DNA of 64,000 nt from Nocardioides sp. WS12 (GCF_014108865.1 NZ_CP053928.1:4154001-4218000); one strand, 5' to 3'. Counted from the stretch's first letter, positions 8,327 through 17,066 are shown. Numbers and translations: made by a program. The notes: generated by a model not told the origin, from the sequence alone.

Positions 8327-8337
8327 GCTGGTTCCTT

Positions 8338-9009
8338 TCAGTGGGTGAGAGCCCGGACGATCCGGTCACCGGAGAACTGGATGAGCTGGACGATCGCGAT
8401 CAGCAGCACGATGCAGGCGATCATGATGTTGTCGTCGAAGCGTCGGTAGCCGTAGTTGACGGCCAGGTAGCCGATGCCACCGGAGCCGATGGCGCCCGCG
8501 ATGGCGGAGTACTCGATCATTGCGACGACGTTGAGGGTCAGGCCGCCGGCGAGTCCGGGCAGTGCCTCGCGCAACTGGATCGACGTGATGATCTGCCGTT
8601 TGCTGCTGCCGGCGGCGAGGCCGACGTCGAGGAGTTCGCGCGGTACGTCGCGCACGGCACTCTCGGTGAGGCGCGCGAAGAACGCGATGCCGGCGATCGA
8701 CATCGGGATCAGCGCCGCCTTGAAGCCGATCGTCGTGCCGAACACCAGCTTGGTCACCGGGATCACCGCGGCCATCAGGACGAGGAAGGGCAGGGAGCGA
8801 CCAAGGTTCGCGATCCAGCTGATCGACACGTGCACGGCCCGGTTCGGCGTGAGCCCGAGCGGTGAGGTGTTGAAGATGACGAGGCCGAGCGGGCCGCCGA
8901 GGAGGACGACGACCGACATCACGACGACGACCATGCGCAGGGTCTCACCGAGGGCGGGCAGCAGCAGGTCCGGTACGTCGGGCCACGGGGTACCGAGCAG
9001 GACGGTCAT
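8338..9009 (-). CDS. MetI-type ABC transporter permease
   Basis: A 223-residue membrane permease of the methionine-uptake family, which pairs with MetN. Five or so hydrophobic segments start at LGETLRMVVVVMSVVVLLGGPLG. The coupling-helix region reads ELLDVGLAAGSSKRQI and then IQLREALPGLAGG, as in MetI. The ATG at 9009 overlaps the MetN stop by 4 nt (ATGA), so an apparent long upstream extension of this frame is not real. Assignment rests on family features and on position between the ATPase and the binding protein. Confidence 0.9.
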   Translation of the reverse strand: MTVLLGTPWPDVPDLLLPALGETLRMVVVVMSVVVLLGGPLGLVIFNTSPLGLTPNRAVHVSISWIANLGRSLPFLVLMAAVIPVTKLVFGTTIGFKAALIPMSIAGIAFFARLTESAVRDVPRELLDVGLAAGSSKRQIITSIQLREALPGLAGGLTLNVVAMIEYSAIAGAIGSGGIGYLAVNYGYRRFDDNIMIACIVLLIAIVQLIQFSGDRIVRALTH

Positions 9010-10025
9010 GCCACGCCCTCCTCGTCGGCAGCGGCCGGTACCGGACGGAGCACCGCCCGATCGACGGGCTCGGCAACGACACCGTGGCGACCCAGCACCT
9101 CGACCACTCGGCGGTCGTCGAGCCGGGGATCGAGTCCGAGGGTGAGCCGACCGACCCGGGTCTCCCCCGCAGCCTCGACCAGCGCGGCGAGTACGGCGAT
9201 GTCGGTGTCGAGTTCGCGACCGGCCTTCGCCAACCACACGGGCGAGACCTGCTCGTGCCGGTAACGCACGCTCCACGGACGAAGCGCGGCGTCGGCGGGG
9301 ACGGGCGGCATCGGCAGGAGTGCCCTCGAGAGCGGCGAGTCGCTTCGTCGTACGACGTCGGCGACCGAGCCCTGCTCGACGATCCGGCCATGGTCGAGTT
9401 GGGCGACGATGTCGGCGATGGCACGTACCACGTCCATCTCGTGGGTGATCACCAGGATCGTGACGCCGAGGTCGTCGCGGAGTTCGGTGAGCAGGTCGAG
9501 GATCGACCGCGTGGTGTCGGGGTCCAGGCCGGAGGTCGCCTCGTCCGAGAGCAGGACTGCCGGTTGCAGCGCGAGGCCGCGCGCGATGCCGATCCGCTGC
9601 CGCTGGCCGCCGGAGAGTTGTGACGGGTAGTGGTTGGCGCGGTGCAGCATGCCCACGCGGTCGAGCAGGTCGGCCACACGCGAACGGATCTCGGTGTCGG
9701 ACACACCGGCATGACGCATCGGCAGCGCGACGTTCTGGGCCGCGGTCAGCCGACGGAGCAGGTTGGCTGACTGGAAGACGGTTCCGATCTGGCGCCGAGC
9801 CTGACGCAGGTCGCGACGGGACAGGCGGGTGAGGTCCTGGCCGTTGACGGCGATGGTCCCGCTGGTCGGTCGCTCGAGGAGGTTGATGCAACGAGCAAGG
9901 GTGCTCTTGCCGGCACCACTCGGCCCGACAACGGCGGCGATCTGCGCCTCGCCGACCGTCAGGTCGATGCCGTCCAGCACGGTCGTCGCGCCATAGGACT
10001 TCGTCAGTCCGGCGATTTCGATCAT
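9006..10025 (-). CDS. metN: MetN-type methionine ABC transporter ATPase
   Basis: A 339-residue ABC ATPase energising methionine or related import. It shows Walker A GPSGAGKST, the signature LSGGQRQRIGIARGLA, Walker B VLLSDEATSGLDP and the H-loop ITHEMD. The C-terminal part from about residue 250 (HEQVSPVWLAKAGREL...) fits the NIL domain, which in MetN binds methionine and inhibits transport allosterically. The ATG at 10025 follows GGGGGAAG. It is the first gene of metN-metI-metQ. A palindrome overlaps the likely transcription start, so the operon is probably controlled by a repressor rather than a riboswitch. Confidence 0.93.
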   Translation of the reverse strand: MIEIAGLTKSYGATTVLDGIDLTVGEAQIAAVVGPSGAGKSTLARCINLLERPTSGTIAVNGQDLTRLSRRDLRQARRQIGTVFQSANLLRRLTAAQNVALPMRHAGVSDTEIRSRVADLLDRVGMLHRANHYPSQLSGGQRQRIGIARGLALQPAVLLSDEATSGLDPDTTRSILDLLTELRDDLGVTILVITHEMDVVRAIADIVAQLDHGRIVEQGSVADVVRRSDSPLSRALLPMPPVPADAALRPWSVRYRHEQVSPVWLAKAGRELDTDIAVLAALVEAAGETRVGRLTLGLDPRLDDRRVVEVLGRHGVVAEPVDRAVLRPVPAAADEEGVA

Positions 10026-10042
10026 CCGGAGCTTCCCCCACT

Positions 10043-10072
10043 CGAGTTACCGATGTTACTCGACTGACTTTA
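10043..10072 (-). promoter_or_regulatory. Promoter and palindromic operator of metN-metI-metQ
   Basis: A TAAAGT -10 box lies at 10067-10072 on the minus strand. Immediately downstream, around the expected transcription start, is a palindrome with arms CGAGT (10043-10047) and ACTCG (10058-10062). A protein bound there would block initiation. No SAM riboswitch structure could be fitted into the 40-60 nt leader. Confidence 0.45.
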
Positions 10073-10179
10073 TGGACTTTTGCTCGGGCGGCGAGCGATG
10101 CAGGTCACAAAACGACGTCGGCAGCACCGATCCCCCGATCAGGGGGACCTGTCACTGCGGGCGCGGATATCGTCCGGAG

Positions 10180-10608
10180 GTGACCAACAAGCGCTGGCAC
10201 TTCGGCCCGACCGTCGCCGTTGCCCTGTGCCTGGGCCTTGCCGTGGGCACCGGGGCGACGATAGGAGTGCAGGCGGTGAGGGCCGAACTCGATTCAGAGG
10301 CCTACAGCAAGACCGATCCGGGCGCGGCCATCTGGCAATGCAGCGGTGCCGAGGTTGTCGCCGTCGCCGAACTGGATGACGGGATCGTCCAGGTCCACCT
10401 GTCACTGACCGACCACCAGCATCGGGGGTGGGAGTTGATGGAATCCCCCTACTACTCCCGGACCGATCTGGAGCCGCTTGCCGATGGCAGCTACCGACCC
10501 CTGCAACTGGCTGACGGCGACACGGACGATGGGCCGAGCCGACTGGTGTCGCTCCGAGTTGCTGGCGGCGACGGCAACTGGTGTAGGGGCACGGTCTCGC
10601 TGACCTGA
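10180..10608 (+). CDS. Small membrane-anchored or secreted protein, unknown
   Basis: A 142-residue protein with an N-terminal hydrophobic helix (about 8-30, PTVAVALCLGLAVGTGATIG), then an exterior domain with two cysteines (WQCSG and NWCRG) that could form a disulfide. No family recognised. GTG at 10180 was chosen because a TATCGT box (10168-10173) ends exactly 6 nt before it, giving a leaderless mRNA; an in-frame upstream extension reads through non-coding-looking sequence. It is divergent from metN. The topology suggests a tethered extracytoplasmic domain. Confidence 0.7.
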   Translation: MTNKRWHFGPTVAVALCLGLAVGTGATIGVQAVRAELDSEAYSKTDPGAAIWQCSGAEVVAVAELDDGIVQVHLSLTDHQHRGWELMESPYYSRTDLEPLADGSYRPLQLADGDTDDGPSRLVSLRVAGGDGNWCRGTVSLT

Positions 10609-10680
10609 CCGTCGGGACCGCCTGTGGACAACTCGGGCCGATCGACTCGAACTGTCGGTGCTCGGTGATCCAATACTCGT

Positions 10681-12012
10681 ATGGCAATCGGGTGCGGGCA
10701 GGACGAGGTGGTGGAGATGTCGCCTGCTGCTGTTCTGGCGTTCGCCGAGGCCGAGCACGCGAGGCGTCTGGATGCTGAGCGGAACCTGTTGAAGGCTGCG
10801 TATCAGTGGGCGGTCCTGCATCACCCGGACCGGTTGCCACCGGGGGACAAGCGGGGTCGGGAGCGGGCGAAACGCGCTGGTGGTGCGGGGACTCCGTTGA
10901 TCACTGAGTACGCCGCCGCAGCGTTCGGGGCCCGGATCCAGACCTCGCCGTTCGGTGCGAGGAAGTTGATCGCGGACGCGGTCGACATCGTGCTGCGGTT
11001 GCCGCGGATCCAGGGGCTGATCGACACGGGTGAGGCCAGCAGCCGCCACGCCCGCCACGTCGCCGAGGCGACCCGTGAACTGTCGGAGTCCGAGGCGGCG
11101 TGGGTCGATGCCGAGGTCGCCGAGTCCTGCGACGGAAGGTTGGCGTGGGCCCGGTTCGAGGCCCTGGTCGAGGGCAAGGTCGCCGCTGCTGCACCTGAGC
11201 TGGCGCGGTTGAAGGAAGAAGCTGCCGCGCGTGAGGTGTTCGCGCGGATGTCGCGGGTCAACAAGCACGGCATGGCCACCTACACGGTCCACGGCGACGT
11301 CTTCACCATTGCGGGGATCGATGCCGCGGTGAACGCGGTTGCCGATTCAGAGGAGCTGAAGGAGGCGATGCCCGACGCGACCCTCAACGAACGCCGTGTG
11401 GCAGCGATCGCACTGCTCGCGAACCCCGCCGCGCACGTCGACCCTGTCGTGGGGCCGGTGAAGGTCAAGGTGAAGGCCTACCTCCACCTGTACGGCGACT
11501 CACCCATCGCGAGACTCGAAGGCCACGGCCCCGTGACCACCGACTGGGTGCCACACCAGGTTTCGAGGCTCGCTGGCGCTCGCACCTCAACCAACGTACG
11601 CATCACGCCCGTGATCGACTTGAACAACCAGGCCCCGGTCGACGCGTACGAGATCCCCGATCGGATGCGCGAAGCGGTCCATCTGATCCATCCCGGCGAC
11701 GTGTTCCCCTACGCCGCCAACACCAGCAGACGCATGGACCTCGACCACGCGATCCCGTACTCCGAAGACGGTCAGACCGCCGTGGGGAACCTCGGCCCAC
11801 TCACAAGAACCCACCACCGGATCAAGACCCATGCGGGTTGGGAAGTGCGACAACCCTTCCCCGGGATCGTCGTGTGGCGAGATCCCTACGGGGCGCACTA
11901 CCTGGTCGATGCGACCGGCACACGGAGAGTCACCGGCACCCCCGGCGGCCAGTGCCTCACGCCCGCAGAACTCCACTTCACACAGACACTCGTCAACTAC
12001 CTCGCCGCCTGA
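10681..12012 (+). CDS. DUF222 / HNH endonuclease protein (13E12-repeat family)
   Basis: A 443-residue protein with an N-terminal DUF222 helical region and a C-terminal HNH nuclease motif, DLDHAIPYSEDGQT...LTRTHHRIKTH, whose His/Asn residues should bind metal and cleave DNA. The family matches the REP13E12-type proteins of mycobacteria, usually present in many copies per actinobacterial genome. About residues 293-305 (QVSRLAGARTSTN) are encoded by a REP-like repeat lying in frame. ATG at 10681 is kept; ATG at 10716, preceded by GGTGGAG, is an alternative. No transposase or secretion signal lies next to it. Confidence 0.88.
   Translation: MAIGCGQDEVVEMSPAAVLAFAEAEHARRLDAERNLLKAAYQWAVLHHPDRLPPGDKRGRERAKRAGGAGTPLITEYAAAAFGARIQTSPFGARKLIADAVDIVLRLPRIQGLIDTGEASSRHARHVAEATRELSESEAAWVDAEVAESCDGRLAWARFEALVEGKVAAAAPELARLKEEAAAREVFARMSRVNKHGMATYTVHGDVFTIAGIDAAVNAVADSEELKEAMPDATLNERRVAAIALLANPAAHVDPVVGPVKVKVKAYLHLYGDSPIARLEGHGPVTTDWVPHQVSRLAGARTSTNVRITPVIDLNNQAPVDAYEIPDRMREAVHLIHPGDVFPYAANTSRRMDLDHAIPYSEDGQTAVGNLGPLTRTHHRIKTHAGWEVRQPFPGIVVWRDPYGAHYLVDATGTRRVTGTPGGQCLTPAELHFTQTLVNYLAA
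11559..11593. repeat. REP-like element (family A) inside the HNH gene
   Basis: About 35 bp beginning GGTTTCGAGGCTCGC and ending CACCTCAACCA, nearly identical to the intergenic copy at 59819-59854. Here it is read in frame and adds about 12 residues between the DUF222 and HNH parts. Confidence 0.8.
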
Positions 12013-12057
12013 TGTGCTTCAGGCGCGAGTGCCGTGATGCCCTCGCAGAGATCCCTG

Positions 12058-12618
12058 TCAGTCGCGCAGGAAGAACCCGACGATGGCGGCGCCGACGGAC
12101 CACTGCATCGCCGCCGCCATCAGCCCCCGCACCGGCGGAAGGCGATAGTCAAGCGGCCCTTCCTCGCCGCGGGCTCCTGCCGCGGCCTGCAACACGTCCC
12201 GCGCAACGAGATCCGTGTGAGTCGGCCACTTTCGCCGGTGCGCCCACGCCGAGTTGCCGAGCCCACCGAAGGAATGCTCCGAGCCGTCGCGGCAGACAAA
12301 GACCAAGCCTTCGCGTGCAACAGATTTGGCCTCGACGACTTCCTTGAGAGAGACCCGCCGCACGCGCAGGAACACGAGGAGCAAATCGTCCCGCTCGACC
12401 ACGATTCGCCAGCGGAACAGGACCACGGGAAGCAAGGACAACAAGGTGACGGCGCCCGTGCCGTAGAGAATGCGCTCCTTCATCGACAGAGCACCTTCGC
12501 TGCCTAGCCACAGGGTGCACCCGGCGACAGCAAGGACCAAGGCCACATAGGTGATCCGGGTGCCGGGACTAGGTCGCCACTCGCGGTCACCCGACCTTCG
12601 CGCAGCAGCCCCTGACAT
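12058..12618 (-). CDS. Small integral membrane protein with PH-like domain, unknown
   Basis: A 186-residue protein with two N-terminal transmembrane helices (about 22-38 and 51-68), a cytoplasmic beta-rich stretch RWRIVVERDDLLLVFLRVRR, and a last hydrophobic segment near residue 165-180. The layout resembles membrane proteins with a bacterial PH-like fold, but I cannot name the family. The ATG lies 6 nt after a TAGACT box (12625-12630), so the transcript is probably leaderless. It converges on the HNH gene, 45 nt apart. Confidence 0.75.
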   Translation of the reverse strand: MSGAAARRSGDREWRPSPGTRITYVALVLAVAGCTLWLGSEGALSMKERILYGTGAVTLLSLLPVVLFRWRIVVERDDLLLVFLRVRRVSLKEVVEAKSVAREGLVFVCRDGSEHSFGGLGNSAWAHRRKWPTHTDLVARDVLQAAAGARGEEGPLDYRLPPVRGLMAAAMQWSVGAAIVGFFLRD

Positions 12619-12829
12619 ACCGAGAGTCTAGGCAACCGGGTGGCTCGTCACGGGCTGATCGGCTGGCCTGCCAACTCCCAGGTGCGAGAACACAGATCTC
12701 ACTTCAGGTCCGGCGCGGCCGATAGCCCTTTCAGAGGCTCTGTCGCCACACCCGCACCGGCGGGACCGACGGCGGCGCACCCCTGACCGCCCGGACGACC
12801 AAGTCAATCCCCGAGAGGACCGCTTACTC

Positions 12830-13003
12830 GTGGCCAACCCCGTCGACTTCCGCAACGAATACGCGCCTGTCCTCCTCGACCGTTTCGGCACGATGGCACT
12901 CGACCTCTACCTCGACATCGCCCGGGGCGTGTTCGTGTTCAGGTGGACCGGCCCGGGCAGGGCTGCGGTCGCCGAGTACGCACTACGGGACATGGCGGCC
13001 TGA
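12830..13003 (+). CDS. Small protein of 57 residues, unknown
   Basis: GTG at 12830 opens a 57-codon frame beginning VANPVDFRNEYAPVLLDRFG and ending in AEYALRDMAA. Third positions are almost all G or C, and GAGAGGAC lies about 9 nt upstream, which together suggest real coding sequence. No signal peptide or transmembrane helix. No homology recognised. It stands alone between two genes of opposite strand; 12619-12829 upstream holds nothing else that I can identify. Confidence 0.5.
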   Translation: MANPVDFRNEYAPVLLDRFGTMALDLYLDIARGVFVFRWTGPGRAAVAEYALRDMAA

Positions 13004-13024
13004 GGCCAGCCCTTCCCGCAGGCG

Positions 13025-13687
13025 TCATCGGGCCGAGATGCCGTCGTACATGACAGCCCGAATGGCGGCGCTCAACCGGGCCTGGCGTTCGGGTGTCGGG
13101 TCACGCAGGGCGGCGAGAACGGAGCCGAGGATCATCCCGTTGATGGCTTGCGCCGTGGGCTCGACGTCGAGGTCGCTGCGCAGGTAGCCGCCCTCGACAC
13201 CGTGAACGAGATACGCAGCCGTCAGCGGGGTGGTCAGGTCGAAGAGGTCGAGCATCTTCTCGCGCATCGCGTCATCGATGCCCGCTGCCGACAGCAGCAA
13301 CTGCGGGACGCGGGGGTCCTGGCTGAAGATCCGCGCCAGCCCCTCGCCGATCCGCGCCGACTGCGCACGGTAGTCCTCGAGCGTGTCGACGGCGTCGGGG
13401 GCGTTCTCGGCCCCCAGGGTCTCGACGATCCGCTCGATCAGGTCGTTGATGACGTGCTCGACGATGTCGCGCTTGTTCTCGAAGTAGCGGTAGAAGGTGC
13501 CGTGGCCGATGCCGATCCGCGCGGCGATGTCGGCGATCCCGGTCGGGTGATAACCCTGCTCGGCGAAGCAGGTGAAGGCGGCGTCGATGATCTCGCGCCG
13601 CGTCTGCGCCTTGCGCAACTCGAGCCGCGAAGGCGGACGCACAGCGGTTGATTCGCTGGTCTCCACCTCGGCCGTCATGACGGACAT
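13025..13687 (-). CDS. TetR-family transcriptional regulator
   Basis: A 220-residue repressor with an N-terminal helix-turn-helix: RREIIDAAFTCFAEQGYHPT then IADIAARIGIGHGTFYRYF and NKRDIVEHV. The C-terminal ligand domain is divergent. ATG at 13687 has GAGG 7 nt upstream and a TATCGT -10 box at 13711-13716. ATG at 13678 (MTAEVE), 7 nt after TAGGAT, is a leaderless alternative. It is divergent from the patatin-SDR-monooxygenase operon and is the obvious candidate to control it, probably in response to a hydrophobic substrate. The intergenic region contains repeated TTCCGT-type half-sites rather than a perfect palindrome. Confidence 0.9.
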   Translation of the reverse strand: MSVMTAEVETSESTAVRPPSRLELRKAQTRREIIDAAFTCFAEQGYHPTGIADIAARIGIGHGTFYRYFENKRDIVEHVINDLIERIVETLGAENAPDAVDTLEDYRAQSARIGEGLARIFSQDPRVPQLLLSAAGIDDAMREKMLDLFDLTTPLTAAYLVHGVEGGYLRSDLDVEPTAQAINGMILGSVLAALRDPTPERQARLSAAIRAVMYDGISAR

Positions 13688-13762
13688 CCTATTGCCTCGC
13701 GGCCAATCTGACGATACGTTCCGTAACTGACATTCCATTCCGTTTTGCTTTCAGGGGGTCCG

Positions 13763-14698
13763 ATGGGGCGCGCACTGGTCATTGGTTGCGGAGGCACGCT
13801 CGGGTTCGCCTGGACCGCTGAGGTGCTGGCGGAGCTCGAACAACAGGGGTGGGACCCCACGACTGCCGACGTCCTCGTCGGTACGTCGGCGGGTGCCGAA
13901 CTCGTCGCGATGCTCGGTGCGGGGATCACCGCCGGGGCCATCGCTTCCGAGTCCGATCCGCGCGTGCGTTCGCATCTGCACTCGCCGGGCGCTCCGGGCT
14001 CGCTGCCCGGGATGCCTGGCCTGGGTCTTCCCGGACTCGGGATCGCGCGCGCCGCACTGACCGGGAAGGTGGACCCGCTCGCCGGGATCGCCGGCCTGCT
14101 GCCCCGCGGCCGCGGAAACGCCGACTGGCTCGTCCGCCTCGGCGACGCCCTCGCTCCCGGCGGCTGGGTCGACCACCCCGACACCTGGCTGATCGCCGCG
14201 GACGCCCGCACCGGCCACCGGGTCCCACTCGGCCGCGCCGACTCCCCCGCCACCCGGCTCAGCCAGGCCATCGCGGCCTCCTGGGCGATCCCGGGCTGGT
14301 TCCCGCCCGTCGACATCGGCGGCCGTCCGTACCTCGACGGCGGCACCATCTCCCCCACCTCCGCCGACCTGCTCCTCCCTGCCGTCGAGGACGGCCGGAT
14401 CGACGAGGTCGTCATCGTCGCGCCGATGTCCAACGAAGACGGCGCCCCTGCTCGTGGCCTGCAGCGCCTCGAGCGGGCACTGCGCAAGCCGATGACCCGC
14501 CGCGTCGACGACGAAGTCGAGGCGCTTCGCCGCGCAGGTGCCCATGTACGTCGGATCGAACCCACGACCGCGGACCTTGCTGCCATGGGGGCCAACTTCA
14601 TGGACGGCTCGCGCCGCGACCACGTCCGCGAGGTCGCCCGCGCCCAGGCGCCTGACCTCGTCACCCGTAGCCTCACGACCCCGAAGGTGGCCCGATGA
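13763..14698 (+). CDS. Patatin-like phospholipase
   Basis: A 311-residue lipid acyl hydrolase of the patatin family. The oxyanion loop is GCGGTLG, the nucleophile elbow GTSAG contains the catalytic Ser, and LDGGTISP supplies the catalytic Asp of the Ser-Asp dyad. ATG at 13763 has AGGGGG 5 nt upstream. It is the first gene of a three-gene operon; its TGA overlaps the next ATG (ATGA). With the oxidoreductase and monooxygenase downstream it probably takes part in breakdown or remodelling of a lipid or ester. Membrane localisation is not predicted. Confidence 0.9.
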   Translation: MGRALVIGCGGTLGFAWTAEVLAELEQQGWDPTTADVLVGTSAGAELVAMLGAGITAGAIASESDPRVRSHLHSPGAPGSLPGMPGLGLPGLGIARAALTGKVDPLAGIAGLLPRGRGNADWLVRLGDALAPGGWVDHPDTWLIAADARTGHRVPLGRADSPATRLSQAIAASWAIPGWFPPVDIGGRPYLDGGTISPTSADLLLPAVEDGRIDEVVIVAPMSNEDGAPARGLQRLERALRKPMTRRVDDEVEALRRAGAHVRRIEPTTADLAAMGANFMDGSRRDHVREVARAQAPDLVTRSLTTPKVAR

Positions 14699-15573
14699 AG
14701 CGCGCCGTCCTGAGCCTGTCGAAGGGCCCCACGCATATCGACCTCAAGGACGCCCATGTCGTCGTCACCGGCGGCGCCCGCGGCATCGGCCGCGCGACCG
14801 TCGAGGCCTTCCTCGCAAGGGGTGCCCGCGTGTCCTTCGGCGACCTCGACCTCGACGTCGCGAAGGCAACCGCACAGGCGACCGGCGCTTCGGCCCACCT
14901 CCTGGACGTGGCCGACGCGTCGTCGTACAACGCCTTCGTGACGGGCGCCGAGGCCGAGTACGGCCCGGTCGACGTCCTGGTCAACAACGCCGGCGTGATG
15001 CCCAACGGCGCCTTCCTCGACCAGAGCGTTGCCGTGGACCGACTGACCATGGAGGTCAACGTGTTCGGCGTCCTGAACGGCATGCGCCGGGTGCTGCCCG
15101 GCATGACCGAGCGGCGCCGCGGCCACGTCGTCAACGTCGCCTCGCTCGCGGGCAAGTTCCCCATCCCGGGGCTCGCGGTCTACAACGCGAGCAAGTACGC
15201 CGTCGTCGGACTGACCGCCGCCACCCGGCTGGAGATGGCGCCGTACGGCGTCACCCTCACCGCCGTCCTCCCCTCGGCCGTCGACACCGACCTCGCGTCG
15301 GGCGTCGACATGAAGCCGATCCCGAAGGTCACCCCGGCCCGGATCGCCAGCGCCGTCGTCGACTCCGTCAACAACCGCGCGGCCGAGATCGCGGTGCCCC
15401 GTTACGTCGGGGCCCTCTCAGTCGGCAGCCAGCTCGTACCCGTACCGGTCCTCGACCGCATCCGCCGGGTCGTGCGCGACGACCGCGCTTTGCACCCCGA
15501 TGACACCGCCCGCGCCGCCTACACCGCCCGCCTCGACGCGGCAGCCGCCACCACCGATCGGAGCCACCCGTGA
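14695..15573 (+). CDS. Short-chain dehydrogenase/reductase
   Basis: A 292-residue NAD(P)-dependent SDR. Cofactor motif TGGARGIG is near residues 21-28, the structural NNAG is in VLVNNAGVMP, and the catalytic set reads NVASLAGK then YNASKYA (Tyr-x-x-x-Lys). Asp in FGDLDLD at the end of beta-2 suggests a preference for NAD. The first dozen residues (MKRAVLSLSKG) are unusual: they come from a palindromic repeat inserted at the start of the gene. It overlaps the patatin gene upstream and the monooxygenase downstream by 4 nt each. Probably oxidises an alcohol to the ketone used by the monooxygenase. Confidence 0.92.
   Translation: MKRAVLSLSKGPTHIDLKDAHVVVTGGARGIGRATVEAFLARGARVSFGDLDLDVAKATAQATGASAHLLDVADASSYNAFVTGAEAEYGPVDVLVNNAGVMPNGAFLDQSVAVDRLTMEVNVFGVLNGMRRVLPGMTERRRGHVVNVASLAGKFPIPGLAVYNASKYAVVGLTAATRLEMAPYGVTLTAVLPSAVDTDLASGVDMKPIPKVTPARIASAVVDSVNNRAAEIAVPRYVGALSVGSQLVPVPVLDRIRRVVRDDRALHPDDTARAAYTARLDAAAATTDRSHP
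14707..14727. repeat. REP-like palindrome (family B) at the SDR start
   Basis: GTCCTGAGCCTGTCGAAGGGC, a relative of the GGTCGAGCCTGTCGAGACC copies at 27941, 40938 and 44405, read in frame as VLSLSKG. The same word is common in many bacterial genomes and reads as PEPVEG in another frame. Confidence 0.65.
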
Positions 15574-17060
15574 GCACCCACATCCATGACGCTGTCATCG
15601 TCGGAGCAGGTTTCGGCGGCATGGGAGCCGCCATCCAGCTTCGCCGGAGCGGGTACGACGACCTGGTGATCCTCGAGCGCGAGGATGACCTCGGCGGCAC
15701 CTGGCACGTCAACCGCTACCCCGGTCTCGCGGTCGACATCCCGTCGTCGACGTACTCCTACTCGTTCGAACCGAACCCGCACTGGACACGGCTGTTCGCG
15801 CCCGGGGCCGAGCTCAAGCAGTACGCCGAGACCGTCGCCGACAAGTACGACCTGCGTCGAATGATGCGTTTCGACACGGTCGTCGAAGGCGCCCACTGGG
15901 ACGAGGACGACTCGGCATGGTCGGTGTCCATCGAGGGTGGCGAGACGGTTCGGGGACGCTTCCTGTTGACGGCCACCGGCTTCCTCTCCCAGCCGAAGAA
16001 CCCCGACATCGCCGGCATCAATGACTTCGCTGGTGAGGTCATCCACACCACCCGCTGGAACGACGACATCGACCTCGAGGGCAAGCGGATCGGCATCATC
16101 GGCACCGGGGCGACCGCTGTCCAGCTGATCCCCGAGCTGGCGAAGGTCGCCGACCACCTCACCGTCTACCAGCGGACCCCGATCTACGTCAGCCCGAAGA
16201 TGGACGGCCCGGTCCCCGGCGTCGTCCGGGGCGCGTTCGCGAGGGTGCCGCTGACCCAGAAGGCCACCCGCCTCGTCAGCGCCTCGATCCTCGAGCTGCT
16301 GATGGTGGCCGGCGTCCTGCACTTCAAGGACCTGCCGTGGGCCAACCGCATCGGGAAGCAGGTGTGCGAACGTCACCTCAGGAGCCAGGTCAAGGACCGT
16401 GAGCTCCGCGCGAAACTGACGCCTGACTACGACTTCGGCTGCAAGCGCCCGACGTTCAGCAACACCTACTTCCCGACGTTCACCCAGCCGCACGTCGACC
16501 TGGAGACCACGACGATCGACCATGTCGATGCCGACGGGATCGTCACGGTCGACGGCACCCGCGCGGACCTCGACGTGCTGGTCCTGGCCACCGGGTTCAA
16601 CCTGTGGGACGTGAACTTCCCGGCGATCGAGATCATCGGGCGTGAGGGACGCAACCTCGGCAAGTGGTGGCGGGACAACCGGTTCAGCGCCTATGAGGGC
16701 ATCTCGGTGCCGAGCTTCCCCAACTTCTTCTCGCTCAACAGCCCGTACTCCTACTCCGGACTGTCGTACTTCACGACGATCGAGACGCAGATGGCGCACA
16801 TGGCGCGACTACTGAAGGCGATGAAGAAGCGGGACGCCGACGTGTTCGAGGTCTCCGAGGAAGCCAACCAGGAATTCCTCGACCGGATGACCGGATTGAT
16901 GGGCAACTCGGTGTTCAACGCCGGCGACTGCTCGACCGCGCGCAGCTACTACTTCAACCAGCACGGCGAGGCCGTGCTGCTGCGGCCGACGTCGACCGTG
17001 TCCGCGCACCGCGAAGCAGTCCGGTTCCCGCTGGAGGACTACGCCTTCAGTACGACGTGA
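15570..17060 (+). CDS. Flavin-dependent Baeyer-Villiger-type monooxygenase
   Basis: A 496-residue FAD/NADPH monooxygenase. The FAD Rossmann motif is GAGFGGMGAA at the N-terminus. The Baeyer-Villiger fingerprint FAGEVIHTTRW matches FxGxxxHxxxW/H. A second Rossmann motif, GTGATAVQLIPEL, binds NADPH, and LATGF is near the end. Such enzymes insert oxygen next to a ketone, giving an ester. GTG at 15570 overlaps the SDR stop (GTGA). The set SDR-monooxygenase-patatin would oxidise an alcohol, form an ester and hydrolyse it. It resembles the gene content of the mycobacterial mymA operon, but the substrate here is unknown. Confidence 0.92.
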   Translation: MSTHIHDAVIVGAGFGGMGAAIQLRRSGYDDLVILEREDDLGGTWHVNRYPGLAVDIPSSTYSYSFEPNPHWTRLFAPGAELKQYAETVADKYDLRRMMRFDTVVEGAHWDEDDSAWSVSIEGGETVRGRFLLTATGFLSQPKNPDIAGINDFAGEVIHTTRWNDDIDLEGKRIGIIGTGATAVQLIPELAKVADHLTVYQRTPIYVSPKMDGPVPGVVRGAFARVPLTQKATRLVSASILELLMVAGVLHFKDLPWANRIGKQVCERHLRSQVKDRELRAKLTPDYDFGCKRPTFSNTYFPTFTQPHVDLETTTIDHVDADGIVTVDGTRADLDVLVLATGFNLWDVNFPAIEIIGREGRNLGKWWRDNRFSAYEGISVPSFPNFFSLNSPYSYSGLSYFTTIETQMAHMARLLKAMKKRDADVFEVSEEANQEFLDRMTGLMGNSVFNAGDCSTARSYYFNQHGEAVLLRPTSTVSAHREAVRFPLEDYAFSTT

Positions 17061-17066
17061 GGCCGG

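Noticed and set aside
10026..10179. SAM or other methionine riboswitch before metN
   Set aside because: The leader is too short, and no conserved riboswitch core or terminator is present; an operator palindrome explains the site better.
10681..12012. HNH gene as part of a transposon, intein or homing element
   Set aside because: No transposase, intein splicing blocks or flanking repeats were seen; the DUF222-HNH layout is that of the free-standing 13E12 family.
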